A stretch of DNA of 64,000 bases from Amycolatopsis rifamycinica (GTDB taxonomy: Bacteria > Actinomycetota > Actinomycetes > Mycobacteriales > Pseudonocardiaceae), in the NCBI RefSeq assembly GCF_000695625.1, contig NZ_JMQI01000011.1, positions 248,001-312,000 on the forward strand, written 5' to 3'. This document shows, piece after piece, positions 35,242-43,430 of this stretch. Each line of letters opens with the position of its first letter. Position 1 is the stretch's first letter. The notes below the pieces were generated by a model. That model did not search any database. It was not told where the DNA came from and saw only the letters and a program-made list of their open reading frames with translations. The position numbers and the translations under genes were made by a program.

Positions 35242-36201
35242 TCATCTGCGGTCGATCGTGCGCCAGCGAGCAACATGATCGCTCAATCGGCGCACCGGTT
35301 CCGACCCGGGCTCGAGCATCTGGATGGTCATCACCAGCTCGGTCAGCCCGCCCTGGTAGCGGGCGCAGGTGCGAACGAGTTCGAGAACGTGCAGCCGGGT
35401 CTGTGAATGATGTGGCACCATTGCCCGGATCTCCGGCCGGAGCCAGCTCAGCAGCACTCGTCTGCCGCTTTCCTCCGCAACGGAAGGAATGGTCAGCAAC
35501 AGCTCCGTGAGTTCCCAGATCTGGTCGAGGGAAAGATCTGTGCCCAGTGCCTCCCTGTGTTCGCCGTTGACGGATGCCGTGGAGAGCGCGGCCCGCGGCA
35601 ACGGCGCGACACCGTTGGCCACCCCGCCGATCAGCCGGAGCCACGCTTCGGCGGCAGTTTCCTTGACGTGTACTCGGATTCGCTGGTATGAACGCGGATC
35701 CGCAGCCGGATCGTGGGCGACCACGTGGCGGTAGAACTCGTCCGACACGATCAATGCCAGTGCGGCGCCCGATTCCTTCAAGGCGCTCTTGGCTTCCGGC
35801 GCGTCGAGGATGCGGAAGGCGAAGCTCGTGGCCTGGCTGACGGTGCCGTGGCTCGCTTGCAGGACTTCGCCGGCGTGCAGTGCGACCCGCAGCTGGACGT
35901 TCGCTTCGGCGGCGTGGACGGTGTTGTAGCGGCGAAGCCCCGCGAGCAGGCAGTCCGGAAGCCGGGCAACGAGGCCGGCCTTGGCGATCTCGGCGGGCAG
36001 CTGGATCATCGCGCCGTCGCCGGTGTTCTCCGTGAAGCAGTCGTCCCAGGGAATGCCGACTTCGTCGAACGATGCCCGCAACAGGTCCCAGAAGCCTTCG
36101 TGCACTGCCAGCTGGTGAGCCGCCGTGCGCTTGGGGTCGTTGTACCCGGCGATGTCGACGGCCATGATCGTCTTGTGCAGTGCGGCTGGGTCCCCGGTCA
36201 A
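35242..36201 (-). CDS. Class III nucleotidyl-cyclase-like protein with C-terminal EAD2 (probable effector)
   Basis: 319 residues starting at TTG 36201, with GGGGAGG upstream and the domain beginning at once. The N-terminal 200 residues look like a class III cyclase domain: IMAVDIAGYNDPKR with the first metal Asp, ENTGDGAMI with the second, LRVALHAGEVLQA, and TSFAFRILDAPEAK where Ser stands in place of the usual catalytic Asn but Arg is kept. Residues about 225-315 are EAD2: DQIWELTELLLTIPSVAEESG, LELVRTCARYQGGLTELVM and EPGSEPVRRL. It is probably the sensor or effector recruited by the EAD2 of the VMAP-like protein next door. Cyclase activity is uncertain. Confidence 0.75.
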   Translation of the reverse strand: MTGDPAALHKTIMAVDIAGYNDPKRTAAHQLAVHEGFWDLLRASFDEVGIPWDDCFTENTGDGAMIQLPAEIAKAGLVARLPDCLLAGLRRYNTVHAAEANVQLRVALHAGEVLQASHGTVSQATSFAFRILDAPEAKSALKESGAALALIVSDEFYRHVVAHDPAADPRSYQRIRVHVKETAAEAWLRLIGGVANGVAPLPRAALSTASVNGEHREALGTDLSLDQIWELTELLLTIPSVAEESGRRVLLSWLRPEIRAMVPHHSQTRLHVLELVRTCARYQGGLTELVMTIQMLEPGSEPVRRLSDHVARWRTIDRR

Positions 36202-36323
36202 CGGACCTCCCCATTACTCGACGGATCGATTGTCGCAGGTCACTGCCGCCCGGCCAAGCTCGCGCGGCGGGGGTCGGCAAGGTGTCCACTCTGGGCGAAA
36301 GCTGTCCGAATACTGTCCTTGAC

Positions 36324-37544
36324 ATGCGAAGATTCGGCGTGCCCACGAGACGCCTGCACCTGGTGAGCGCGGATGAGGACCACCGCGTCTCCACCATCGA
36401 GCTCTTCTTCGACCTGGTCTTCGTCTACGCCATCACCCAGGTCACCCAGCTGATGGCCGACCACCTGAGTCCCACCGGTGTCGGGCAGGGGGTGGCCATG
36501 CTCGCCGTGCTTTGGTGGTGCTGGTGCTCCTATGCCTGGCTCGGGAACACCATCCACGTCGACCACGGGATCGCGCGGCTGGCGATGTTCGGGGCCATGG
36601 CCGTCATGTTCCTGGTGTCGCTGACCATCCCGGAAGCCTTCGTCGACCACCCCGGCGGCCTGTACGCGCCCGCGCTGTTCGTCGTCTGCTACGCGCTCGT
36701 GCGGCTTCTTCACCTCGTCGCCTACCTGGGTGCGGCGAAGAACGATCCGGGACTGCGGCGGGTTCTGCTCAAGATGTTCGTCGGGCTGCTGCCGAGTGTC
36801 GGGCTGCTCGGCGTGGCCGCCTTCCTCGACGGGCCGTGGCAGCTGGGGTTGTGGGTCGTCGCCTTGGCCGTCGACTACCTCAACGTCTACCTCGCCGGGC
36901 CGGATGGGTGGCGGCTCGAGGCTCCCGCGCACTTCGCCGAGCGGTTCGGGCTCATCGTGATCATCGCGCTCGGGGAGTCGATCGTCGCCATCGGGATCGG
37001 GATCGGGGCGCTGCCGATGTCGTGGCTGATCGCCGGGGCCGCCGTGTGCGGGCTCGGGCTGGCCGCGGGGATGTGGTGGACCTACTTCGACGTCGTCGCG
37101 CGCGTGTCCGAACACCGGCTCACCCAGGCCACCGGGACCGAGCGCACGAAGCTCGCCACCGACTCCTACACCTTCCTGCACCTGCCGCTGATCGCCGGGA
37201 TCGTGCTGGTCGCCCTCGGCCTCAAGAAGGCCTTCCTCTACATCGCCGACACCGAGCACCACACCCCCGGCGAAGCACTGCACGGCGTGCCGATCTGGAC
37301 GCTGACCGGCGGCCTCGCGCTCTACCTGATCGCGTTGAGCGCCCTGCGCAAGCGCAACCTCGGCAGCTGGAACCACCAGCGGCTGGTCCTCGGCGTGCTG
37401 CTGGTCGCGGCGACGCCGGTGCTGGAGCACGTGCCCGCCGCGGTGCTGCTGCCGGTCGTGGCCGCCCTGGTGCTCGGGCTCATCGCCTTCGAACGGCTGC
37501 GCTTCGGCGAGTGGCGGCGGAAGGTGCACGCCGAGCACTCATAG
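36324..37544 (+). CDS. Low temperature requirement A (LtrA)-like membrane protein
   Basis: 406 residues from ATG 36324. After a short cytoplasmic start come about ten to twelve transmembrane helices. The signature STIELFFDLVFVYAITQVTQ sits at the first helix, and FAERFGLIVIIALGESIVAIG is the second conserved block. LtrA was named from Listeria growth at low temperature; biochemical function is unknown and actinomycete homologues are common. It is divergent from the cyclase-like gene and overlaps the convergent XRE gene by six bases. No link to the conflict-type locus is apparent. Confidence 0.88.
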   Translation: MRRFGVPTRRLHLVSADEDHRVSTIELFFDLVFVYAITQVTQLMADHLSPTGVGQGVAMLAVLWWCWCSYAWLGNTIHVDHGIARLAMFGAMAVMFLVSLTIPEAFVDHPGGLYAPALFVVCYALVRLLHLVAYLGAAKNDPGLRRVLLKMFVGLLPSVGLLGVAAFLDGPWQLGLWVVALAVDYLNVYLAGPDGWRLEAPAHFAERFGLIVIIALGESIVAIGIGIGALPMSWLIAGAAVCGLGLAAGMWWTYFDVVARVSEHRLTQATGTERTKLATDSYTFLHLPLIAGIVLVALGLKKAFLYIADTEHHTPGEALHGVPIWTLTGGLALYLIALSALRKRNLGSWNHQRLVLGVLLVAATPVLEHVPAAVLLPVVAALVLGLIAFERLRFGEWRRKVHAEHS

Positions 37545-38363
37545 GAGCTCCGGGCCGACGACCGACAGCAGCTGCAGCTTCTCGGCGTCCTCGGTGCCTG
37601 GCGTGGCGGTGAACACCAGCAGCAGCTGCGCGAGGTCGTCGGTGAGGAGCAGCTGGCAGTCGAGCGCGATGTCGCCGAGGCTCGGGTGCACGATCGTCTT
37701 GCGCCGCTCGAACGGCACCGCGACTTCGTGTGCTTCCCACAGCTTCGCGAACTCCGCGCTCTTCGCCGTCAGCAGCCGGGCCAGCTCGACGGCCCGGCGG
37801 TCGGTCGCACTGGCGGCGCGCAGGCTCGCGACCAGGAACCGGGCGTGGCGCGGGCGGTCGGGCTCCGGGTAGATGCGCTGCTCCGCCGGATCGGTGAACC
37901 ACCGGTAGACGGCGCTGCGCGCGGGGCCGCGATGGCGGGTTTCGTCCCCGAGCAGCGCCTCGGCCTGCCGGTTCTGCACGAGCGTCTCCCCGAGGTTCGA
38001 CATCACCTGCGCCGGTGTGTCGTGCAGCCGGTCCAGCACGCGCATCAACGGTGGGCTGACGTGGCCGGCGCGCGAAACGCGGGCCGGCGCGGTGTGCCCG
38101 GCCAGCCGGAACAGGTGGTCGCGCTCGTCCAGGGTGAGCCGCAGCCCGCGGGCGATCGCGGCGAGCATCTGTTCCGACGGCCGCGGTCCGCGCTCCTGCT
38201 CGAGCCGCGTGTAGTAGTCGGTCGACATACCCGAAAGCGTCGCGACCTCCTCACGGCGCAGCCCGGACGTGCGGCGCCGCTGCCCCGGCGGCAGGCCGAC
38301 GTCGTCGGGGCGCAGGGCCTCCCGGCGGCGGCGCAGGAAGTCGGCGAGCTCGGCACGGTCCAC
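37539..38363 (-). CDS. XRE-family regulator with MmyB-like ligand-binding domain
   Basis: 274 residues from GTG 38363. The N-terminal HTH (about 1-75) has ELADFLRRRREALRP, TSGLRREEVATLSGMSTDYYTRLEQERGPRPSEQML, the typical start of this actinobacterial group. The C-terminal domain (about 100-274) has VSNLGETLVQNRQAEALLGD-like sequence (MSNLGETLVQNRQAEALLGD) and IVHPSLGDIALDCQLLL, the MmyB-like PAS-related pocket. A GATAAT box ends seven bases before the GTG, so the mRNA is probably leaderless. Members next to SDR genes often control them; the SDR gene at 38464 is divergent from this one. Confidence 0.9.
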   Translation of the reverse strand: MDRAELADFLRRRREALRPDDVGLPPGQRRRTSGLRREEVATLSGMSTDYYTRLEQERGPRPSEQMLAAIARGLRLTLDERDHLFRLAGHTAPARVSRAGHVSPPLMRVLDRLHDTPAQVMSNLGETLVQNRQAEALLGDETRHRGPARSAVYRWFTDPAEQRIYPEPDRPRHARFLVASLRAASATDRRAVELARLLTAKSAEFAKLWEAHEVAVPFERRKTIVHPSLGDIALDCQLLLTDDLAQLLLVFTATPGTEDAEKLQLLSVVGPELL

Positions 38364-38370
38364 GTCGTCG

Positions 38371-38376
38371 ATTATC
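38371..38376 (-). promoter_or_regulatory. -10 box for leaderless XRE gene
   Basis: GATAAT on the minus strand, with seven bases to the GTG start at 38363 and no ribosome site between. The expected transcript starts at or next to the start codon. Confidence 0.5.
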
Positions 38377-38463
38377 GACGTCCGCCCGGCCGGAGCCAGG
38401 GATCGCCGATCCCCCGATCGGCGCGCTCTGCCGCGGCTCTCCCGGCGCGGCGACGCTGGGCGC

Positions 38464-39264
38464 ATGACCACCTACCTCGTCACCGGGGCCGGCGGCGGCC
38501 TCGGCGCCATCGCCGCCCGCGAACTCGCCGCCACCGGAGCCCGCGTCGTGCTCGCCCTCCGCGACCCCGCCCGCGTCACACCGCCGCCGGGCCACACCGA
38601 AGTCCGGCGCCTCGACCTCGCCGACCTGGCCTCGGTGCGCGCGTTCGCGGCCGGCTGGTCGGGCGACCTCGACGTCCTGATCAACAACGCGGGCGTGATG
38701 GCCGTGCCGTACGCGAAGACCGCCGACGGCTTCGAGACACACATGGCCGTCAACCACTTCGGCCCGTTCCTGCTGACGAACCTGCTGCTGCCGCACCTCA
38801 CCGGCCGGGTCGTCACCGTCTCCTCGAACCTGTCCCGGCGCGGGAAGCTGCCGCTGGACGACCTGAACTGGGAACGCCGCCAGTACTCGCCGGTGGCCGC
38901 CTACGCCCAGTCGAAGCTGGCGAACCTGCTGTTCACGCACGAGCTCCAGCGGCGGCTGGCCGAGTCCGGGAGCACCGTCCGGGCCGTCGCCGCGCACCCC
39001 GGCGTCGCGCGGACCGGGCTCGACCGGCACTTCGGCGGCGTCCAGGGCTTCGCGTTGAAAGCGCTCTACCCGCTGATCGCGCAGAAGAAGGCCGAGTACG
39101 GCGCCCTGCCCATCCTGTTCGCCGCGACCGGAGACGTCCCGGGCGACGCCTACGTCGGCCCGGGCGACCGGTCGGGCGGCCGGCCCCGGCTCGAACGCCG
39201 CCGGACGGACGCCGGTCTCGCCCGGGAACTGTGGGAGATTTCGGTCCGGCTGACTCGTGCGTGA
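38464..39264 (+). CDS. Short-chain dehydrogenase/reductase
   Basis: 266 residues from ATG 38464; the longer open frame would run through the divergent regulator. Classical SDR motifs: YLVTGAGGGLGAIAARELA for the dinucleotide, DLADLASVRAF, LINNAGVM, VTVSSNLSRRG with the catalytic Ser region, and YAQSKLANLLF holding the Tyr-x3-Lys pair. AAHPGVARTGL follows. The sequence is of the retinol-dehydrogenase/oxidoreductase type. It uses NAD(P)(H); the substrate is not known. It is probably under control of the divergent XRE regulator. Confidence 0.9.
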   Translation: MTTYLVTGAGGGLGAIAARELAATGARVVLALRDPARVTPPPGHTEVRRLDLADLASVRAFAAGWSGDLDVLINNAGVMAVPYAKTADGFETHMAVNHFGPFLLTNLLLPHLTGRVVTVSSNLSRRGKLPLDDLNWERRQYSPVAAYAQSKLANLLFTHELQRRLAESGSTVRAVAAHPGVARTGLDRHFGGVQGFALKALYPLIAQKKAEYGALPILFAATGDVPGDAYVGPGDRSGGRPRLERRRTDAGLARELWEISVRLTRA

Positions 39265-39297
39265 ACCCACACTGGCGCGATCCCGGCTCGCGGGTTA

Positions 39298-39315
39298 ACC
39301 TACTCGCGAGTAGGT
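39298..39315. promoter_or_regulatory. 18-bp perfect palindrome before acyl-CoA dehydrogenase operon
   Basis: ACCTACTCGCGAGTAGGT, fully symmetric, ends 18 bases before the dehydrogenase start and overlaps the expected transcription start. This is the pattern of a TetR-family repressor site in a fatty-acid or steroid catabolism promoter. No regulator gene is adjacent. Confidence 0.65.
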
Positions 39316-39333
39316 AACGGGATGGAGGGCCAC

Positions 39334-40656
39334 ATGGCTGCGCCAAGGAAACGGGACGCGATGGGCTGGGGCCTGTCCGCGCTGACCCGGCTGGCCGGGA
39401 ACAAGGTCGTCGAGCGGGCCGGGCTGCGCAAGCCGCTCGAGGGCCTGGTCACCGCGGGGACACGCAACGGCTTCCGCGTCGCCGGCGCGGCGACCCGGTC
39501 GTTCAAGTCGGTGCAGAAGCTGGGCAAGCCCGCGCGGCTCGCGCCGGCCACCGACACCGGGCTGTTCGACCTCACGCCGACCGAGGACCAGCAGCTCATC
39601 GTCGAGACGGTGACCGAGTTCGCGGCCGAGCAGCTGCGACCGGCCGCCGCGGACGCCGACGCCAAGCTCGAGGCGCCCGAAGGCCTGCTGAGCCGGGCCG
39701 CCGAGCTGGGCATCAGCCTGGTCGGCATCCCTGAGGAGCTCGGCGGCGTCGGCACGGAACGCTCGGTCGTGACCAACGCGCTGGTCGCGGAGGCCCTCGC
39801 GCACGGCGACCTCGGCCTGGCCGTCGCCGTGCTCGCGCCGTCCGCCGTCAGCACCGCGCTGGTCAGCTGGGGCGACGAGCAGCAGCAGGCCGACTACCTG
39901 CCCGCGTTCACCGGCGAGCACGTCCCGGCCGCGGCGCTGGCCCTGCAGGAGCAGAAAGCGCTCTACGACCCCTTCAAGCCCGCCACGAAGGCGCGCCGCA
40001 CGCCGAAGGGCTACCAGCTCGACGGCGTGAAGTCGCTCGTCCCGCGGGCGACGCAGGCGGAGCTGTTCATCGTGTCGGCCGACCTCGAAGGCCGCGGCCC
40101 GGCGCTGTTCCTCGTCGAGTCGTCGAACGCCGGGGTGTCCATCGAGGCCGAGCCGGCGATGGGTCTGCGCGGCGCCGCGACCGGCAAGCTGCACCTTTCG
40201 GGCGTCGCGTTGCCGGCGGGGGCGCTGCTCGGCGGCGGGAAGGCGGACGTCTTCGCCGACGTCGTCCGGCTGTCGCGGCTGGGCTGGGCGGCGCTGGCCG
40301 CCGGCACCGCGAAGGCCGTCCTCGACTACGTCGTCCCCTACGTCAACGAGCGCGTCGCGTTCGGCGAGCCGATCAGCCACCGGCAGGCGGTGGCGTTCTC
40401 CGTCGCCGACATCGCGATCGAGCTGGAGGGCCTGCGGCTGGTCACGCTGCGCGCCGCGGCGCGGGCCGAGCAGGGCAAGCCGTATGCCCGCGAGGTCGCG
40501 CTGGCGCGGAAACTGGCCGTGGACAAGGGCATGCAGATCGGCAGCGCGGGCGTGCAGCTGCTCGGCGGGCACGGCTTCGTCAAGGAGCACCCGGTCGAGC
40601 GCTGGTACCGGGACCTGCGGGCCATCGGCGTCATGGAAGGCGCCGTCCTTCTCTAG
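39334..40656 (+). CDS. Acyl-CoA dehydrogenase family protein (first of pair)
   Basis: 440 residues from ATG 39334, chosen over ATG 39322 because GGAGG lies five bases upstream. A basic N-terminal extension of about 70 residues precedes the domain (LTPTEDQQLIVETVTEFAAEQLRP). ELGISLVGIPEELGGVGTERSVV and the C-terminal MQIGSAGVQLLGGHGFVKEHPVERWYRDLRA are typical, the last being the FAD/tetramer-contact region. The usual catalytic base position is not obvious in this copy. A second acyl-CoA dehydrogenase begins 23 bases after its stop; paired unlike FadE proteins often form heterotetramers. It is likely repressed through the upstream palindrome. Confidence 0.9.
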   Translation: MAAPRKRDAMGWGLSALTRLAGNKVVERAGLRKPLEGLVTAGTRNGFRVAGAATRSFKSVQKLGKPARLAPATDTGLFDLTPTEDQQLIVETVTEFAAEQLRPAAADADAKLEAPEGLLSRAAELGISLVGIPEELGGVGTERSVVTNALVAEALAHGDLGLAVAVLAPSAVSTALVSWGDEQQQADYLPAFTGEHVPAAALALQEQKALYDPFKPATKARRTPKGYQLDGVKSLVPRATQAELFIVSADLEGRGPALFLVESSNAGVSIEAEPAMGLRGAATGKLHLSGVALPAGALLGGGKADVFADVVRLSRLGWAALAAGTAKAVLDYVVPYVNERVAFGEPISHRQAVAFSVADIAIELEGLRLVTLRAAARAEQGKPYAREVALARKLAVDKGMQIGSAGVQLLGGHGFVKEHPVERWYRDLRAIGVMEGAVLL

Positions 40657-40679
40657 GCTTTCGGAAAGGCTTTGGACAA

Positions 40680-41885
40680 ATGATCAACCTGGAAGTCCCC
40701 AAGAAGGCCGGCGCGCTGATCAACCAGGCGTACCAGGCCGCGGCCGAGGTGTTCCGGCCGATCTCGCGCAAGTATGACCGCGCAGAGCACACGTACCCGA
40801 CCGAGCTCGACATGTTCGCGGCGCTGCTGGACGGCCTCAACTCCTCCGGCGAGGGCGGCGCGGGCGCGGCCGGCGTCCGCCGCTCCGGCTCCGACAAGGA
40901 GGCCAAGGGAAACCGCAACGGCGCCAACCTCAACGTCGTCCTCGGCACGATCGAGATGTGCTGGGGTGACGTCGGCCTGCTGCTGTCGATGCCGCGCCAG
41001 GGCCTCGGCAACGCGGCGATCAGCTCGGTGGCCACGGACGAGCAGCTGGAGCGCTTCTCCGGCATGTGGGCGGCGATGGCGATCACCGAGCCGGGCTTCG
41101 GCTCGGACTCGGCGGCGGTCAGCACGACGGCTCGGCTCGACGGCGACCACTACGTGCTGAACGGCGAGAAGATCTTCGTGACGTCGGGCGAGCGCGCGGA
41201 CGCGGTGGTCGTGTGGGCGACGCTGGACAAGTCCAAGGGCCGCGCGGCGATCAAGTCGTTCGTGGTCGAGAAGGGCACCCCGGGCTTCGAGGTGGTGCGC
41301 ACCGAGCACAAGCTCGGCATCCGCGCGTCCGACACGGCGGTGCTGCGTTTCGAGAACTGCCGCGTCCCCAAGGAAAACCTGCTGGGCACACCGGAGATCG
41401 ACACGAAAAAGGGTTTCGCGGGCGTCATGCAGACGTTCGACAACACCCGGCCGCTGGTCGCGGCCATGGCGATCGGCGTGGCCCGCGCGGCCCTGGACGA
41501 GACGCGCTCGATCTTGGCGTCCGCCGGCGTCACGATCGATTACGACCGCCCGGCGAACACCCAGCACGCGGCCGCGGCGGAGTTCCTCCGCCTCGAGGCG
41601 GACTACGAGTCGGCGTACCTGCTGACGCTGGAATCGGCGTGGATGGCGGACAACCGCAAGCCCAACTCGCTGCAGGCGTCGATGGCGAAGGCCAAGGCGG
41701 GGCGTTCGGTGGTGGAGATCGCCCTGAAGTGCGTCGAGCTGGCCGGGGCGTACAGCGAGGAGTCGCTGCTGGAGAAGTGGGCTCGGGACGCGAAGATCCT
41801 CGACATCTTCGAGGGGACGCAGCAGATTCAGCAGCTCATCGTGGCCCGGCGGGTGCTCGGGAAGACGTCGGCTGAGCTGAAGTAG
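40680..41885 (+). CDS. Acyl-CoA dehydrogenase (second of pair), 3' end supplied by an integrated element
   Basis: 401 residues from ATG 40680. FAD and substrate motifs: WAAMAITEPGFGSDSAAVSTTA, YVLNGEKIFVTSGERADAVVVW and the C-terminal ILDIFEGTQQIQQLIVARR. The last 25 codons (41811-41885) are repeated at 52582-52656 with 23 of 24 residues identical, because a mobile element recombined within the codons for EGTQQIQQ. The 3' end now in place comes from the element; the native end is stranded 10.8 kb away. The protein product is preserved apart from one Val/Ile exchange. Confidence 0.92.
   Translation: MINLEVPKKAGALINQAYQAAAEVFRPISRKYDRAEHTYPTELDMFAALLDGLNSSGEGGAGAAGVRRSGSDKEAKGNRNGANLNVVLGTIEMCWGDVGLLLSMPRQGLGNAAISSVATDEQLERFSGMWAAMAITEPGFGSDSAAVSTTARLDGDHYVLNGEKIFVTSGERADAVVVWATLDKSKGRAAIKSFVVEKGTPGFEVVRTEHKLGIRASDTAVLRFENCRVPKENLLGTPEIDTKKGFAGVMQTFDNTRPLVAAMAIGVARAALDETRSILASAGVTIDYDRPANTQHAAAAEFLRLEADYESAYLLTLESAWMADNRKPNSLQASMAKAKAGRSVVEIALKCVELAGAYSEESLLEKWARDAKILDIFEGTQQIQQLIVARRVLGKTSAELK
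41811..41834 (+). repeat. attL core
   Basis: 24-base direct repeat copy at the left junction, starting GAGGGGACGCAGCAG. It codes for EGTQQIQQ of the acyl-CoA dehydrogenase. Chromosomal sequence lies to the left and element sequence to the right. Confidence 0.85.
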
Positions 41886-41898
41886 TTGTGACGTAACG

Positions 41899-41951
41899 GA
41901 AAGCCGCCCGGTCGCTTGCCCTTCTCGGGGCTCTGCGACCGGGCGGCTTTC
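41899..41951. terminator. Bidirectional terminator between acyl-CoA dehydrogenase and integrase
   Basis: Perfect 17-bp stem (41899-41915 with 41935-41951) around a 19-base loop, with TTTC on the right side and GAAA on the left, so both strands end in a short T-run. It lies in the element and terminates both convergent genes. Confidence 0.75.
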
Positions 41952-41977
41952 GCGTCGGCGGGGACGGGGTTTCATGA

Positions 41978-43228
41978 TCAGGCCGCGTCCAGGCCGTCAT
42001 CGAGGGCAGGCCGTCCGAACACCGCGTCGACCGCCTCCCGCGCCCGCTGGTGGCTCGACGGGACGAGGTGCGTGTACGTCCGGAGCGTGAAGCCCGGGTC
42101 CGCGTGGCCAAGGTAGTCGGCCAGCTCCGTGATCGACACCGCACGGGCCAGGAGCGTCGAGGCGTAGAAGTGACGGAGCGCGTGCATCCCGTCCGCGCGA
42201 CCTCGGTACTTGACCCCGGCCGCCCGGAACGCTCCGTGCCAAGCGACCTTCGTGAACAGGTCCCCGGAGTACAGCCGTCCACCGTCCCCGGTCATCAGCA
42301 GTCGAGCCGTCACGGGATCACCGTCCGCGCTCTGCCAGGGCAGCGTGACGGCTACTGACGGGAACCGGTCCTCGTGGTCGTCAATCTCGGCCAGCATGGC
42401 GGCTGACAGCGGGATGGTTCGTTCCTTGCCCCGCTTGGGGAGCGCGAACATCATCACGCCCCTGACCGTCTTGATCTGCCGACGAATCCGCACGGTCATC
42501 GCCGTTCGATCGACGTCGTCCGGCGAGAAGCCCAGAATCTCACCCTGCCGCAAACCGAACCCGGCACCGAGCGGAACCGCGATCTTGAACCGATCCACCA
42601 GCCCCGACCGCACAGCCTGAACCCGTTCCTCCGGCCATACGACGATCGGCGGGCTACTCGCGACCGGTCGCCGCACGGTCTTCGCATGGCACGGGTTCTC
42701 ACGAATCCGGCGGTCGTCCACGGCCGAGTCCATCACGCCGGAGACGGTGTTGAACAGGACCGCCTGGTAGTTGTCCGAGAGTTTCCGCTCTTCCATCGAG
42801 CCGACCCAGTCACGAATGGTCGACGGCTTGATCTGCCCGACCTTCTTGGTCTCGAAGACCGGGTAGATCTGGCTTTCGAGCCGACTGAGGATGGTCGACC
42901 GCGTGCCCGGGTCCGGAGACTGGCTCTTCAACCAGCTCTCCGCCTGCTGGCGAAACGTCGTCATCGAGGCCCGCGGATCAATGTACTTGTCTTCGCGCTT
43001 GTCGGACTCGACGCCGATCAGGAAGTCCTCAGCGCGCTTCTTCTGCTTGTCCGCGAACGACTTCGAGCGTTCGTTGTTGTCCGGATCGAGGTAGCGGACC
43101 TTGTACCGCAGCCCGATGCCGTACAGCTCGGACCGTTCCATGACGGGCTTGCCCCGCGCGTTGAGGATGACCTTCCCGGTCACCGCATCCCGCGCGGGGC
43201 GATACCAGCGGTCTTGAATGTGCCCCAT
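41978..43228 (-). CDS. int: Tyrosine recombinase (integrase) of the element
   Basis: 416 residues from ATG 43228, which shares a base with the excisionase stop (TGATG). An N-terminal AP2-like/arm-binding part and SAM-like core-binding domain (WLKSQSPDPGTRSTILSRLESQIYPVF) precede the catalytic domain. The active-site set is visible: Arg in GAGFGLRQGEILGF, Lys in LPKRGKERTIPL, His-x-x-Arg in MHALRHFYASTLL, His in LADYLGHADPGF and Tyr in LRTYTHLVP. It catalyses recombination between the phage-like attP and the acyl-CoA dehydrogenase attB. It is the last gene of the long leftward operon and lies next to attL, as usual. Confidence 0.95.
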   Translation of the reverse strand: MGHIQDRWYRPARDAVTGKVILNARGKPVMERSELYGIGLRYKVRYLDPDNNERSKSFADKQKKRAEDFLIGVESDKREDKYIDPRASMTTFRQQAESWLKSQSPDPGTRSTILSRLESQIYPVFETKKVGQIKPSTIRDWVGSMEERKLSDNYQAVLFNTVSGVMDSAVDDRRIRENPCHAKTVRRPVASSPPIVVWPEERVQAVRSGLVDRFKIAVPLGAGFGLRQGEILGFSPDDVDRTAMTVRIRRQIKTVRGVMMFALPKRGKERTIPLSAAMLAEIDDHEDRFPSVAVTLPWQSADGDPVTARLLMTGDGGRLYSGDLFTKVAWHGAFRAAGVKYRGRADGMHALRHFYASTLLARAVSITELADYLGHADPGFTLRTYTHLVPSSHQRAREAVDAVFGRPALDDGLDAA

Positions 43229-43416
43229 CAGGCCGCCTCCGCGTCGACCCAGGCGCGCAGCTTGGCCGGGTCATAGCGCAGGTGCCTGCCGATCTTCTTG
43301 ACCGGCGGGCCCTCGCCGCGCCATTTCCACTGGTAGAGCGTCTTCACCGGGACGCCGAGGTAGTCGGAGACGTCCTCGACGGTCCAGAGGCGTTCGATGC
43401 TGCTGACGTTGTTCAT
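43228..43416 (-). CDS. xis: Excisionase-like helix-turn-helix protein
   Basis: 62 residues from ATG 43416. It is a single MerR/excisionase-type winged helix: LWTVEDVSDYLGVPVKTLYQWKWRGEGPPVKKIGRHLRY with the C-terminal DPAKLRAWVD. Small proteins like this bend attachment-site DNA and steer the integrase to excision. The stop and the integrase start share a base, so both are made from one mRNA. The initiator gene ends 14 bases upstream. Confidence 0.88.
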   Translation of the reverse strand: MNNVSSIERLWTVEDVSDYLGVPVKTLYQWKWRGEGPPVKKIGRHLRYDPAKLRAWVDAEAA

Positions 43417-43430
43417 TGCTCCCCCTTTGA

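Noticed and set aside
41811..41977. tRNA gene as AICE target
   Set aside because: No cloverleaf or tRNA-like arms at either junction; the repeat lies inside a protein-coding frame.
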